Shown one piece after another: positions 1 through 11,726 of a DNA stretch of 64,000 bases. The DNA is from Patiria pectinifera (taxonomy: Eukaryota > Echinodermata > Asteroidea > Valvatida > Asterinidae), in NCBI GenBank assembly GCA_029964075.1, contig CM057140.1:12356643-12420642 (forward strand), given 5' to 3'. Position numbers and translations under genes: made by a program. The notes beneath the pieces are model-generated. The model did no database searches and was not told the origin of the DNA. It saw only the letters and a program-made list of their open reading frames with translations. The stretch's first letter is position 1. Each line of letters opens with the position of its first letter.

Positions 1-3000
1 AGGGTTTATGGAGAAATAATAAAAATATTTTTATTCAATTTACAATATTTTGCATGCCATATTTCCTTTGAATGGCACATGTGGTAAGAGAAATGTTAGG
101 AATGTGTTCTAAGGGCCCTCAGGCATCGTCCTAGCAAGTTTCATGCAATTTCATTTTTTGGCCAAAATTGAAAAAAATGCAAGGGGTTAGCCTTACTTTT
201 TTTGCAAATTTGGGTCAAAAATCGACTTTTCAGGAAACAACTCAGAAAAACTTTAGGAGGCATAATAAGCATAGTTTCATACTGGAAAAGTGATTATTGA
301 AGAGATTTGGGCAAGTATAAAGGATTTATGGAGAAATATTAAAAATATTTTAATTCAATTTATAATTTTTTGCATGCCATATTTCCTTTGAATGGCACAT
401 TTGGCAAGAGAAAGTTTGGGAATGTGTTCTATGTGCCCTCAGGCATCATCCTAGCAAGTTTCATGCAATTTCATTTTTTGGCCAAAATTGAAAAAAATGC
501 AAGGGGTTAGCCTTACTTTTTTTGCAAATTTGGGTCAAAAATCGACTTTTCAGGAAACAACTCAGAAACACTTTAGGAAGCATAATAAGCATAGTTTCAT
601 ACTAGAAAAGTGATTATTGAAGAGATTTGGACAAGTATAAAGGGTTTATGAAGAAATATTAAAAATATTTTAATTCAATTTGTAATTTTTTGCATGCCAT
701 ATTTCCTTTGAATGGCACATTTGGCAAGAGAACGCTTTTGAATGTGTTCTAAGGGCCCTCAGGCATCATCCTAGCAAGTTTCATGCAATTTCATTTTTTG
801 GCCAAAATTGAAAAAAATGCAAGGGGTTAGCCTTACTTTGATTGCAAATTTGGGTCAAAAATCGACTTTTCAGGAAACAACTCAGAAACATTTTAGGAGG
901 CATAATAAGCATAGTTTCATACTGGAACAGTGTTAATTGAAGAGATTTGGGCAAGTATAAAGGGTTTATGGAGAAATAATAAAAATATTTTTATTCAATT
1001 TACAATATTTTGCATGCCATATTTCCTTTGAATGGCACATGTGGTAAGAGAAATGTTAGGAATGTGTTCTAAGGGCCCTCAGGCATCGTCCTAGCAAGTT
1101 TCATGCAATTTCATTTTTTGGCCAAAATTGAAAAAAATGCAAGGGGTTAGCCTTACTTTTTTTGCAAATTTGGGTCAAAAATCGACTTTTCAGGAAACAA
1201 CTCAGAAACACTTTAGGAGGCATAATAAACATACTTCCATACTCGAAAAGTGATAATTGAAGAGATTTGGGCAAGTATAAAGGGTTTATGGAGAAATAAT
1301 AAAAATATTTTTATTCAATTTACAATATTTTGCATGCCATATTTCCTTTGAATGGCACATGTGGTAAGAGAAATGTTAGGAATGTGTTCTAAGGGCCCTC
1401 AGGCATCGTCCTAGCAAGTTTCATGCAATTTCATTTTTTGGCCAAAATTGAAAAAAATGCAAGGGGTTAGCCTTACTTTTTTGTCAAATTTGGGTCAAAA
1501 ATCGACTTTTCAAAAAACAACTCAGAAACGCTTTAGGAGGCATAATAAGCATAGTTTCATACTGGAACAGTGTTAATTGAAGAGATTTGGGCAAGAATAA
1601 AGGGTTTATGGAGAAATAATAAAAATATTTTTTATTCAATTTACAATATTTTGCATGCCATATTTCCTTTGAATGGCACATGTGGTAAGAGAAATGTTAG
1701 GAATGTGTTCTAAGGGCCCTCAGGCATCGTCCTAGCAAGTTTCATGCAATTTCATTTTTTGGCCAAAATTGAAAAAAATGCAAGGGGTTAGCCTTACTTT
1801 TTTTGCAAATTTGGGTCAAAAATCGACTTTTCAGGAAACAACTCAGAAACACTTTAGGAGGCATAATAAGCATAGTTTCATACTGGAAAAGTGATTATTG
1901 AAGAGATTTGGGCAAGTATAAAGGATTTATGGAGAAATATTAAAAATATTTTAATTCAATTTATAATTTTTTGCATGCCATATTTCCTTTGAATGGCACA
2001 TTTGGCAAGAAAAGTTTGGGAATGTGTTCTTTGTGCCCTCAGGCATCATCCTAGCAAGTTTCATGCAATTTCATTTTTTGGCCAAAATTGAAAAAAATGC
2101 AAGGGGTTGTTAGCCTTACTTTTTTTGCAAATTTGGGTCAAAAATCGACTTTTCGGGAAACGACTCAGAAACACTTTAGGAGGCATAATAAGCATAGTTT
2201 CATACTGGAAAAGTGATTATTGAAGAGATTTGGGCAAGTATAAAGGATTTATGGAGAAATATTTGAAAAAAATTAATTCAATTTATAATTTTTTGCATGC
2301 CATATTTCCTTTGAATGGCACAATTAGCAAGAGAAAGCTTGGGAATGTGTTCTACAGGACCTCAGGCATCGTCCTAGCAAGTTTCATGCAATTTCATTTT
2401 TTGGCCAAAATTGAAAAAAATGCAAGGGGTTAGCCTTACTTTTTTGTCAAATTTGGGTCAAAAATCGACTTTTCAAAAAAAACTCAGAAACACTTTAGTA
2501 GGCATAATAAATTGACTTTCATACTGGAACAGTGATTATTGAAGAGATTTGGGCAAGTATAAAGGATTTATGTAGAAATATTAACATTTTAAAAATTTAA
2601 TTTACAAGTTTTTGCATGCCATATTTCCTTTGAATGGCACATTTGGCAAGAGAAATGTTGGGAATGTGTTCTAAGGGCCCTCAGGCATCTTCCTAGCAAG
2701 TTTGAAGCAATTTCATTTTTGGCCAAAATTGAAAAAATTGCAAGGGGTTAGGCCTCACATTTTTAGCAAATTTGGGTCATAAATTGACTTTTCTGGAAAC
2801 ACCTCTAAACACTTTAAGATGCATGTTGAACATCTTGTTATACTCCTAACGTGATTATTTCACATATTTAACCAAATATTACAGATTTATCGAGACAAAA
2901 ACAATCATTTGTTTAACTTAATTTTTCAACGTTTGTGCACCTCATATTTCATTTGAATAGCAGACCTGGCAAGAGAATGTTAGAGAATATGATTGAAGGC
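1..3000. repeat. 320-bp satellite array
   Basis: The same roughly 320-bp AT-rich unit starts near 1, 321, 641, 961, 1281, 1601, 1921, 2243 and 2563, with a decayed copy from about 2883. The array runs off the left edge. Units fall into variants. Those at 1, 961, 1281 and 1601 share one version of the first 100 bp, those at 321 and 1921 share another, and 641 is a third, so there is some higher-order order. Divergence rises toward the right edge, as is usual at the boundary of an amplified array. Small ORFs inside it recur only because the unit recurs and are not genes. Confidence 0.95.
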
Positions 3001-3874
3001 CCCTTAAAAAGATTCCTTCACATTGGACTGCGCTGACACAAAATCAACAATGAATGAATCACACACAAACGCACGGTAAAAGGTTTGATTGTTTATGTCA
3101 TATCATCTTGCCAATTTCAAAGTCCACAGTATTTCATACAATTTCAAGTTCATGTCAACAATAGGTTCAATTCTACTGTCAAACCATTGCCCTCCAGATA
3201 CAATGACAGTTTGCAGATATGGGGACCATTGTTAGACTTTACTTATCTAACCAGATTCTCAGTTTTGTACATACACTGTCTGTGAAGTTTCATAATGACC
3301 GTTCAGCTCTATAAAATTTAAAATCAGACAATCTAAATTAGCAAATCTTCATATTTCAAACCACAAAAAAAATTATATTGTTTAATTCAACACAATTATT
3401 CAGAAGTTAATGTTATCTGCACTTTTGGCAAAACAAGTTTGCAAGAGTTGAATAAACTTTGAGGTCACAGTTCAAATAAATATGCTGTCTTTGAAGAAGA
3501 ACATTTGACAGTTTTCCATTTTTAACAAAAAAACAAAAATTAAGACTTTTGATTGGGAATGTAGTTGGAAATGTAAAGGATTTTTTTTAAACTATGGTCT
3601 TAAATTTGACGTCCGTGTTCTAGAAAAATGGAAAGAAAACAATGAAAAAGGAGTTCAACATTATCTAATTGAAAATGTGACTGAATATTAAGTTTATACT
3701 GTGCACTATAATGGAAAGCAACAATTTGTATTCAAAATCGGTCTGGCATCGAGGTTCGTGCAAAACAATACTGCGCCTGGGTATGGTCCAAGTCAAAATA
3801 ATCCCGGTGCGAACTGGTTAATTAACGATCCAGATAAGAAATCCAAAACTCCTAGTCTGTAATCTCCCTGACCA
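3001..3874. other. Intergenic, no gene seen
   Basis: AT-rich DNA between the satellite array and the MITE at 3875. I see no coding exon. The last 60 bp (about 3815-3874) resemble 41858-41935 and belong to a dispersed repeat that continues at 4356-4430, on the other side of the MITE. Confidence 0.6.
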
Positions 3875-4355
3875 TTAACTCTTTCAGTGCCAAAGTCGTA
3901 CATGTACGAGGTATATTTGTTAGTTCGAAGTGCCAACCTCGTATATGTACGAGGTAATGTTCGTACTTAAAATCGCCAAACCTCGTACATGTACGAGGTA
4001 GAGTAAGCATGTTATCACAAGGGGCGCTCTCGCTCTTTCTAATAATATCATTTTCATTCAGGCACGCCCTGTATTTATTTGTTTTATTCGAGTTCTTGCG
4101 AGAGGGCGCAGCACTGACACTCGTATTTTCTGCAAAAAGTGCGGAATTCCCCTGTGTGCAGGACAGTGTTTCAGGGTGTAGCACTATTGACTTTCCAATT
4201 ACCAAGGATATACCAGAGAGCAACAACAACAAATTTAGTGAGTAAAATGTATTTACCTTTTTTTTTTACAGAATTTTGAACAATTACAAAAAACGCTCGA
4301 AGTTGGGCACCTTAGGGTTAAACTTTTCAAATTTCGCGGGCACTGAAAGAGTTAA
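3875..4355. mobile_element. piggyBac-like MITE (481 bp)
   Basis: The element is bounded by a perfect 17-bp terminal inverted repeat: TTAACTCTTTCAGTGCC at 3875-3891 and its reverse complement at 4339-4355. The outermost TTAA on each side is the target duplication expected of piggyBac-type elements. Inside the left end are three copies of a palindrome of the form CCTCGTACATGTACGAGG (about 3896-3912, 3937-3954, 3981-3998) spaced about 42 bp apart. No transposase is present. The repeat at 41880-41960 carries the same flanks joined without the element, which supports insertion. Confidence 0.85.
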
Positions 4356-4507
4356 CAGACGATGGATGTATAAGATTTGAGAAATAATTTTCAGTTTAAT
4401 CCACTCTTACTCTTAAAAGCTGTCATAAAGTCATAGAACATTGAACCCTTGAACTAACCACAGGCTCAATTTAGTATACATGTAATTCTTATTTTAACTT
4501 GGTGGCC

Positions 4508-4745
4508 CATTCAGTGGAATCAACAGGTCTCCCATGGGCCCAGTAAAGAGGAGACAATATGAAGAAATTAAGGTTTTAGAGGTGGGAGGAAAACCCCAGA
4601 AGAACATTCTGAGGAAAACCCACGGAATCAGGCAGGGACTGAAAACCCAATGCACATATTGGCTCAGGCAGGAATCGAACCTGGGTCACAGCGGTGGAAG
4701 GCGAGGAAACCTGACTTCCCCACAGTCATTCACATGAGACTAGAC
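4508..4745 (-). mobile_element. tRNA-derived SINE (Deu-SINE-like)
   Basis: On the minus strand a B-box-like GGTTCGATTCC lies near 4675. It is followed by a conserved segment with GTGGGTTTTCC and GGGGTTTTCCTCCCACC, which resembles the central domain of SINEs widespread in deuterostomes. It lies just downstream of NUS1. Family assignment is from memory of the motif and should be checked. Confidence 0.55.
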
Positions 4746-4979
4746 AACCTAAAAAGTTTAAGTACTACGAAAAGTGTTTGAGGAACAGTGGAGAATTTTG
4801 TAGGATTCAGTTCCTTAAAACAATGTCTAGGTCGTTAAAGTTGTATGAACGGTTGTTTACTCACAAATGATCCTGACTCACAATATAAAAAAACAACTCG
4901 ACTTTATACAAATCTATGCATATGCCTTGTTGCATTCAAATAAAAAGCACATTTAACATAAAAATAAGCATATCGATGA

Positions 4980-7900
4980 TTACTTCCCAAATCTTTGGTG
5001 CGTCCCTGCGAACTGATGAAGGACATCTAGGAATGACTCGTAGCCTACACCCCAGTGAGTTGGCATGGATCTGAAATAAAATTAACAAGGAAAACCAATG
5101 TCATCACAAGTGATCACAAGTGACCACAATCATCAGTCATCAAAAGTCATCACAAGTCACACAAGCTGTCAGAAGACATCACGATCATCAGTCATCAAAA
5201 GTCAGCACAAGTCAGCACAAGTTGTCAGAAGACATCACAAGTAATCACAAGTCATCACAAATGATCACAAGTCATCACAAGTCATCACAAGTCATCACAA
5301 GTTATCACAAATGATCACAAGTCATCACAAGTCATCACAGATGACAAGTAATCACAAATCATCACAAGTCGTCACAAGTCATCACATATGATCACAAGTC
5401 ATCACAAGTCATCACAGATGACAAGTTATCACAAATCATCACAAGTCGTCACAAGTCATCACAAATGTTCACAAGTCATCACAAGTCATTACAGATCATC
5501 ACAAGTCGTCGCAAGTCATCACAAATGATCACAAGTTATTACAAGTCATCACAAGTTATTACAAGTCATCACAAGTTGATCAAAATTCTATCCAAATTTG
5601 TTAAACTCTAAACTTTATTATTGTACATGTCCTCTGTTACTTGTGACTAACTTGTGACCGACTTGTAACTTGTGATTCCATTATACCTATGAGCAGAACA
5701 GCTCTGATGTTTTATGCACATTGGATGACTTATGTCTTAATGAGAATATTTGCCAGGGGTGTGGTGGAACGAATGGTGGGTGGGTGGAGTGTCAGGGATG
5801 GGGGGATGTCATGGATGGGATGGGGGTAGGGCGTAGGGGTGAGGGTAATTGCAGCAGAAACTTACAAGATCTCAGTGAGACGTATTTGCCACGGAAGATA
5901 GCCAAGAAGACTCTCGATCTGTCCAAACCTCACCAGTACATCAGGGTCAGGGAAGCCTTTGGTGGCTGCAAAGAAGACAAAAATATAACGTGAAACAAGT
6001 GTTTATAGTGCAAACACATTGTAGGTACAAAGCCCCTTGCTCTGATTACACTGATCAAATTCCATTTGATATCTTATCAATAACCAGGCAATTCCATTAC
6101 ATAACTTATCAATCGGTATCGAGTAAGAACCAGAAGTGGTTTTTAACCCTCCTATGCATATACACCATCTTTGCAAAGTTGTCCTTTCAGTCCAAATCAA
6201 TCAAGTGACTGTTTTTAACAATTAAGAGCTCCCAGCCTTCATAAAGCAGGATTGACTGGCTGTGACTGTTTATGTAACTTAATACAGCCATGCTTTGGCT
6301 GTAGGTGTTTGATAAGCCAGCTGTGCCTACCACTTGCCTGCTTTTGTCTGTTGACTGATTTTGACTAGTCAACATGCTTGCTTGAAATATGATCTGCCTG
6401 TTGGTGATTAGCCTGTGTTAAAGGCATGGCAGGGGAGAGAACAGACCTGTTTGACTGTCTGTGACCTGAAGTGCCGTATGATTACACAACTCACTTGGAG
6501 ACTCTGTTAAATTTTAAATTTAAGTTTAAGTTTAACTTGGGGTTTGGTTATTAAACCCTCTGGTTGATATATCCACTGCTTACAATGCAACATTGAGTTG
6601 ACCAAGTCTGTGCTAATGTCCTCTGGTTTGAGTATTCGATTGGCAACGGCATGACAGTAGTCCCCTGCTGTCCGGACTAGGTCAAGTCTACCATCTGAGG
6701 GCGACAGCAGCAATATGTGGACCTGTGCTCCTTCTGCAAAAAAAAACATAACAAAACAAAACCCATTAAGAATTAAGAATTGATAAGGACAAAAAAAAAA
6801 GTCTCAAGCTTTATGTGGCCTCTCTGGACTCCCATATATTTGCACTAAGTTTAGTCGGGCACCATTTGCAGTCATCAGCCAACATTTGAAGCAAAAAAAT
6901 CAGGTAAAAAAAAAAAAAAAAAGCCGCCACTTTTGGGCCACTTCCATACCAGAAACCATACCAGATTTTGTTGTTGGCCTAAGTATAGAATTGAATATAC
7001 TGAAATTAAAACTGTGGATGCTTTGTGCTTGAACAACACAGAAATCAGTTTACTGTGACATTGAAAGCAACAAAGACTGGGGATAAACTAAACAATTGAA
7101 AGATGGAATTTTGAGTCGGGGTGACGTAAATCAAATTAGGTTTTTGCCCTTCACCGACGTTTAAACACTTTATACTCAGTGTATTACTTCCCAAGGTAAT
7201 ACACTGAGTATACAGTGTTTATACGTCGGTGAAGGGCAAAACCTAATATGATAAAAAATGGTACATGTAGGTTTTCAATTCATTCCTTTGTAAAATCAGC
7301 TCCATTAAAACCCTAACCCTGCCAGACGCAGCACAGTGCATCAGGTGGAAAAGTCTGGTGCACTTTGATGGAAAATGCTACCAACACCAGTGCAGAAACC
7401 GGCCACTTCTGAGAGGAGCTAGTCCCATCCAATGAACAATGTTGTAGTTGTATCCTTGCGCGTTGGGGGACCACAGACTCTGAGGCAATTTGGACCTCGA
7501 CTGATGACCTGATGATCTTGACACTGGCTGGGCTTTCACTTAGAAGTGTTTGTTGTTGCTTTTTGCGTTTGGCAGTTTTAAAGTAGTTCTGCTTTTGGTT
7601 TTGGTTAACATTCAGCAACTGTGTCATATATGCAGGGCTGTGACGAGTATGAACAGTGACTACAATTGTCAGTAGACATACATTGTACAGTAGGGTTTTG
7701 TGAAAAGGCAGTTTCAAAATCTGAACTAACCTTGAATAGCTATCATCAAGCTATCGCTTAAAACAAGCTTTCTACTGACTAGAAACCGTGCCATCAAAAT
7801 CAAAGTAGGAGTCACTGTACTTGTGACTTTCAGCAGAACGAAAACCACCCTGGGCATGCTGGGGAAGAATTCCATACATCACTAATTGGACATCACTCAT

Positions 7901-9919
7901 TTTTCCCTGCAGTGACCTATCAACCATCAGAAAGTTTCAACATGTGCTAAAAAAGCCAGATTTAGCAGGTAAAATATTGAGGCGTTTACTGAGAAAACAC
8001 TTAGATTTTTTTCAGACCAGTCTCAAAGGATTTGTGCACAGGGTGTCAAGTGATGAGTTTGTTAACTGCATTCAATAGGGGACGTTAAACAATAGAGGAC
8101 AATATGGTCCCCGATTCCAGAGAGGTCCCCAATTTGGATTCATGTGCAAAACATATGGGAGGTCTTCCTAAAACGTTAGAGTACAAACAAAAGAGGGACA
8201 ATAGGGGGTCCCTGATTGCAGGCAAATACACACTTAGGTTTCCAGGTATGGAACTCTTTCCCAGCCTTGCAGGCATACTGACCATTACTGCTGTGCTTTT
8301 TACTGCTGCTCTGGTGAAGCTGAAATGTGTATTTGGACTTGTCCTTTCCAAATATCTCTTCTTGTAATCTGTCCAGGTGGCTTTTCACAAGTACTGCATT
8401 CTTCTTTAAGGTTCCTGCAAGCAAAAGTAGTACAGGACAACAAATGGAAAAATACATTATCTGCCCCTCAATCATCATGCAGGCAACTGAGAAGGAACAA
8501 GAGAAGACTTACAAGATTTTACAAGACTTTATACAGTGTTTTTCAATTTGTATGGGCCATTGAGAATAGTCTGTTTAAACATGCCGATCTTTTTTTGAAA
8601 TTGCGGGTCGGTGGGTCAAAGGAAAAAAATGAAAAACGAAATTCAGTTAAGACGGGAACAAAAAACCAAAAATACCCAGCGGCTTCTACGCCTCTTCGAG
8701 ATCAACTGTCATGTGTGTCATGTGCTACTCCTTTGTCATTGTTGTCATTGGTTGTTATTGATAGTCCACCTCGTTCCATCATAACAAAGCCGAAATCACC
8801 ATTTAATTATTAGGTTTTTTTTTTAATAAGGTGTTTTACAAAATTGAAAAACAATGTACAAAGTTTTGTGTGCTCGGCAATTTCCTCTTCCATTGTCTTC
8901 CATTTCAACTACAAAGTTGCATGCTGGAAGCCTGTAAAAACCATTTAAATCTCCTGAGCTGGGAGGGAATTGACCTAAAATATCTGCTTCATTTGAAGCA
9001 TTACTTTGTTCTTCAGTGTATAGGATATATATTGAATAGTCACTCAACATTTTTAATCGAAATTTGGGGTGGGTCAAGACAATTTGGAAAAAAGGTCGAA
9101 GTTTTTAAACATTGACTGTTCTGAAAAATGAGAATATCAGCTGATCTGACATGTGACATGTCTGAGAAGTTGTATGCCTGCTTCATTTACATAAATCCAT
9201 TTAAAAGTAATAACGTCACTAAATTGGAGGTGCAGATCAACTACCAACAGACTTTAATAAATGAAGTGTCTGAAACTGCTCTAAAGTCTAAAATCGCTTT
9301 ATTCCACTTTTATGTCAAATTTAACATTTGTAAAAACAAATGAAGATAACCAAAGAGTAACCAAGGTAATTTTTTGGAATTAAATATATTTTGATCAGAC
9401 CTAGGACTGAATCTCCTGAAGTCACTCATAATAGATAGGGGCCTAATAATAATATCAGGGTTTTTTTTGCTGAATATTGGCTACCTGTGGTTAGAAATCA
9501 CGAAAATATTTAATGTCATTCATTTTTATAACAACATATTTCCCCCCTTCCCTCTCCACCAAAGCCCCGCCCCTTTTCCCCCTTCCAGGCCACGCCCACT
9601 TGCCACCTGTCCACCCCCGGTGCTTACCGTGCCAATCATAAACACTGATGTAGGAAATTCCAAGCGCCATACTCCACACCATCAAACTACAGACATCTCC
9701 GTAGGAAATCTTCTGCTCAGCTACAAGGAGACCAAGATGGCAGGGCAGCTTCTGCAGGCTTCTCCTGTCCTCTTTGCACCGCGACAACGTCGCCTTTTGA
9801 CCCTTAACTTTCGAAAGCAAAGGCTTCCATCCCCACAGATAAAACCACGTCCACAGAAAAGTCCACAGCTGAAGCGCGGCGTGAACGCATTTCAGCACAG
9901 CTCCGTCATAAAAGGCCAT
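4980..9919 (-). CDS. NUS1: Dehydrodolichyl diphosphate synthase subunit NUS1 (Nogo-B receptor)
   Basis: Five coding exons: 9628-9919, 8283-8414, 6584-6733, 5866-5965, 4980-5070. They give 254 aa against 293 in human. NUS1 is the non-catalytic partner of DHDDS in the ER cis-prenyltransferase that makes the dolichol backbone. An N-terminal hydrophobic, Trp-rich stretch (about residues 10-33) fits the membrane anchor. Exon 1 carries the conserved [12 protein letters not shown] and [14 protein letters not shown] blocks. Exon 3 has the [12 protein letters not shown] block, exon 4 [12 protein letters not shown]. The extreme C-terminus ends QRFGK, keeping the RxG motif that completes the partner's active site. 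The start Met at 9919 opens an exon with no upstream in-frame alternative that I could support. It is transcribed divergently from the DUSP-like gene 1.06 kb away. Introns hold several repeats (5095-5685, 6800-6990, 7135-7247, 7858-8065). Confidence 0.93.
5095..5685. repeat. Foldback array of TCACAAGT decamers
   Basis: From 5100 to 5575 the DNA is an imperfect tandem array of a 10-bp unit close to ATCACAAGTC. After a roughly 70-bp unique core (5576-5640) the complementary motif appears (ACTTGTGACTAACTTGTGA, 5640-5680), so the whole can fold back. It lies in NUS1 intron 4. The same arm motif recurs at 12795, 22140 and 39476. Confidence 0.8.
6800..6990. repeat. Dispersed repeat, copy 1
   Basis: This segment in NUS1 intron 2, beside exon 3, is nearly the same sequence as 17053-17238, including TTTATGTGGCCTCTCTGGAC, a poly-A run and CCATACCAGAAACCA. 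Unlike the second copy, it lacks the left terminal inverted repeat. Confidence 0.8.
7135..7247. repeat. Palindromic hairpin (MITE-like)
   Basis: Arms of about 53 bp, starting ATTAGGTTTTTGCCCTTCAC at 7135 and ending with its near-complement at 7247, are separated by only a few bases. Mismatches are few. It lies in NUS1 intron 2. Such a structure fits a small foldback transposon or a hairpin RNA precursor. Confidence 0.8.
7858..8065 (-). mobile_element. MITE family M3, copy 1
   Basis: The reverse complement aligns over its length with 46890-47110 and 50705-50930, sharing blocks such as GAGACTGGTCTGAA, CTAAGTGTTTTCTCAGTAAA and TTTCTGATGG. The related copies have short inverted termini. No coding capacity is visible. 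It lies in NUS1 intron 2. Confidence 0.7.
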
Positions 9920-10974
9920 GTTTTCTTGGTGAAGAACTCACAGCCCTCGATGGAAATTTCTCAATATGATACTTAAATATGCAGTTAATCATTGTCTTGT
10001 AGTCTATTCAAAATGAATGTTTCATTCCATAAAATATTAGGAAGTCAACAACATGATGAAACTTCGACTACCGGCGAACCGCAATCGCGAACTGCAGCGT
10101 GACACGCAGATAGTCAGGTCCATCAACCCACTAACGCTGTCATATCTGTGACATGAGTTTGGGGACCATACTACTGAAAAATCATGATCACAAGAGGGCG
10201 TCCTAATACAACCATTTTTATCTGCGCTGTTTGTGTACGTTTTGTGGCTGAATCTGTTGCTCTTTTACTCAGTTTCCTTCCGTTTGTCGTCAGGTTTGAC
10301 CTCAAAAAGTTGTGTTGTGGTCCATAACTTGTAAGGACAATGACAGTTTAAAGGTGACTGCTGCGGTGTCTGTGTTTAATTAAGATCGAAATGAAACTGA
10401 ATGTTTTGTATTTGTCAATTTTAATTAACAATAACATGAATAACATAACTAGGAGGAGTAGGAAAGACTTTCATGACTTTAAATTAAAGTCAGTCACAAT
10501 GTCAGGAGTGTGTGTTATGCCTGTGAGTGCGATTTATTATGATTATACTAGGCCTAATACTCTCTAAATAATTCTCCCAATAAGACAGAATTAAAAGAAT
10601 GCAAGATGACCCCGATTGGATATATTCTCATAATCTCCAGGGGAGCCATTTCAACTTAGTTGACATACATGTACATGTATCACTATCACATCAGCAGACC
10701 ATATGCAAATACTTTATTGTAAAATATCCCTGTCGATGTGGGTTTTAGCCAAACTTAAACTAATTTGTACCATTTTGTAATAAGACCAGTAAAAATTGAA
10801 AGTGTAATCTTGTCGGTACATATTGATTGTTAACCTCATCTGACAACTCAATGTTTTTCTTGTTTATAGAATTGTCATCACTGACTGATTTCAGTTTTAC
10901 GACTGTCAACTACATGCTTGTTCAGATCCAGCTATGAATTGAATCCCTTCATGGTATAACTTGATGATCCAGTC
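9920..10974. promoter_or_regulatory. Divergent NUS1/DUSP upstream region
   Basis: The 1.06 kb between two start codons that point away from each other. No TATA box or other core element is convincing by eye. A CACAAGAGGGCGTCC motif lies at 10188. A possible 3' splice site (TTTATAG) near 10869 suggests the DUSP transcript has a 5' UTR intron. Assignment as a promoter rests on position only. Confidence 0.4.
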
Positions 10975-11520
10975 ATGGCCTACTCCCAGTCAGCTTTCCA
11001 CACCATCTCCCAGCTGACGGATTACCTCCTGATTAGCAGCGCCCGGGCCGCCAGCAGTCCCACCCACCTCCATGTCCGCGGAATCACTCACGTCATCAAC
11101 GTTACGCTCCACACCCAGTGCGCCATGCCCAAATACCCGAAGGAGATCACGGCCACCCGCATCCCCATAGACGACGTCCCCTCGGCGGGTCTGTACAGCT
11201 TCTTCGACAAAGTCGCCGACATGATCCACGACGTCAAGAGGAAGGGCGGGCGGGTTCTCGTGCACTGCTTCGCCGGTCGCAGCAGATCGGCGACGCTGTG
11301 CATCGCGTACCTCATGAAGTACAGCAGCATGACCCTCCGCCAAGCCCACGCTTATGTGAAAGCCCGCCGGCCCCTCATCCGCCCCAATCCGGGGTTCTGG
11401 AAGCAGATGATCGCCTTCGAGAAAGTTCTGTTCGGCAGAAGCAGCGTCAGGATGGTGAATTCCAAGTTTGGGCTGATACCCGACGTGTACGAGGCAGAGT
11501 TTAAGAATATGGTGTGGTGA
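10975..11520 (+). CDS. Dual-specificity phosphatase, DUSP14/18-like, intronless
   Basis: A 181-aa single-exon ORF. The signature VHCFAGRSRSATLCIAYLMK has the catalytic Cys98 and Arg104 of the CX5R loop. IDDVPSAGL near residues 65-73 supplies the candidate general-acid Asp. The C-terminus (MVNSKFGLIPDVYEAE) matches the tail of the DUSP14 group. These are small cytosolic or mitochondrial phosphatases that remove phosphate from Tyr and Ser/Thr, with no MAPK-docking domain. In vertebrates this subgroup also has intronless coding regions. Two P-loop positions are unusual: Phe99 and Arg102, where human DUSP14 has Ala and Val. The ORF is much richer in GC, especially at third positions, than the AT-rich DNA around it. 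An AATAAA lies at 11721-11726. Which paralog it is (14, 18, 21 or 28) cannot be settled here. Confidence 0.9.
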   Translation: MAYSQSAFHTISQLTDYLLISSARAASSPTHLHVRGITHVINVTLHTQCAMPKYPKEITATRIPIDDVPSAGLYSFFDKVADMIHDVKRKGGRVLVHCFAGRSRSATLCIAYLMKYSSMTLRQAHAYVKARRPLIRPNPGFWKQMIAFEKVLFGRSSVRMVNSKFGLIPDVYEAEFKNMVW

Positions 11521-11720
11521 TTGAAAAGGGCGTTCAAATGTGCATTATATCGGCTGAGATTGGTGTCAAAGTTGCAAGCAAATTGTAGTCAAGTCATTTT
11601 AAGCATTACTAGTCATCAAAGCCAAAACAGGCCATTCAGTCACATAACATGAGAATTGTGACAAAGATGCATTTACTTCTTTGACACGATTTACCCCCAG
11701 ACAAATAACAAGGTCCTGTT

Positions 11721-11726
11721 AATAAA
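11721..11726 (+). terminator. Poly(A) signal AATAAA for DUSP-like gene
   Basis: AATAAA sits 200 bp after the stop codon of the DUSP-like ORF, a normal 3' UTR length. I see no closer signal. Confidence 0.5.

Noticed and set aside
5120..5575. CRISPR-like array of short repeats
   Set aside because: The 10-bp units are directly contiguous with no unique spacers, the genome is eukaryotic, and the complementary arm downstream shows a foldback structure.
8325..8813. 162-aa plus-strand ORF
   Set aside because: It overlaps NUS1 exon 2 in antisense and has no homology that I can recognise.
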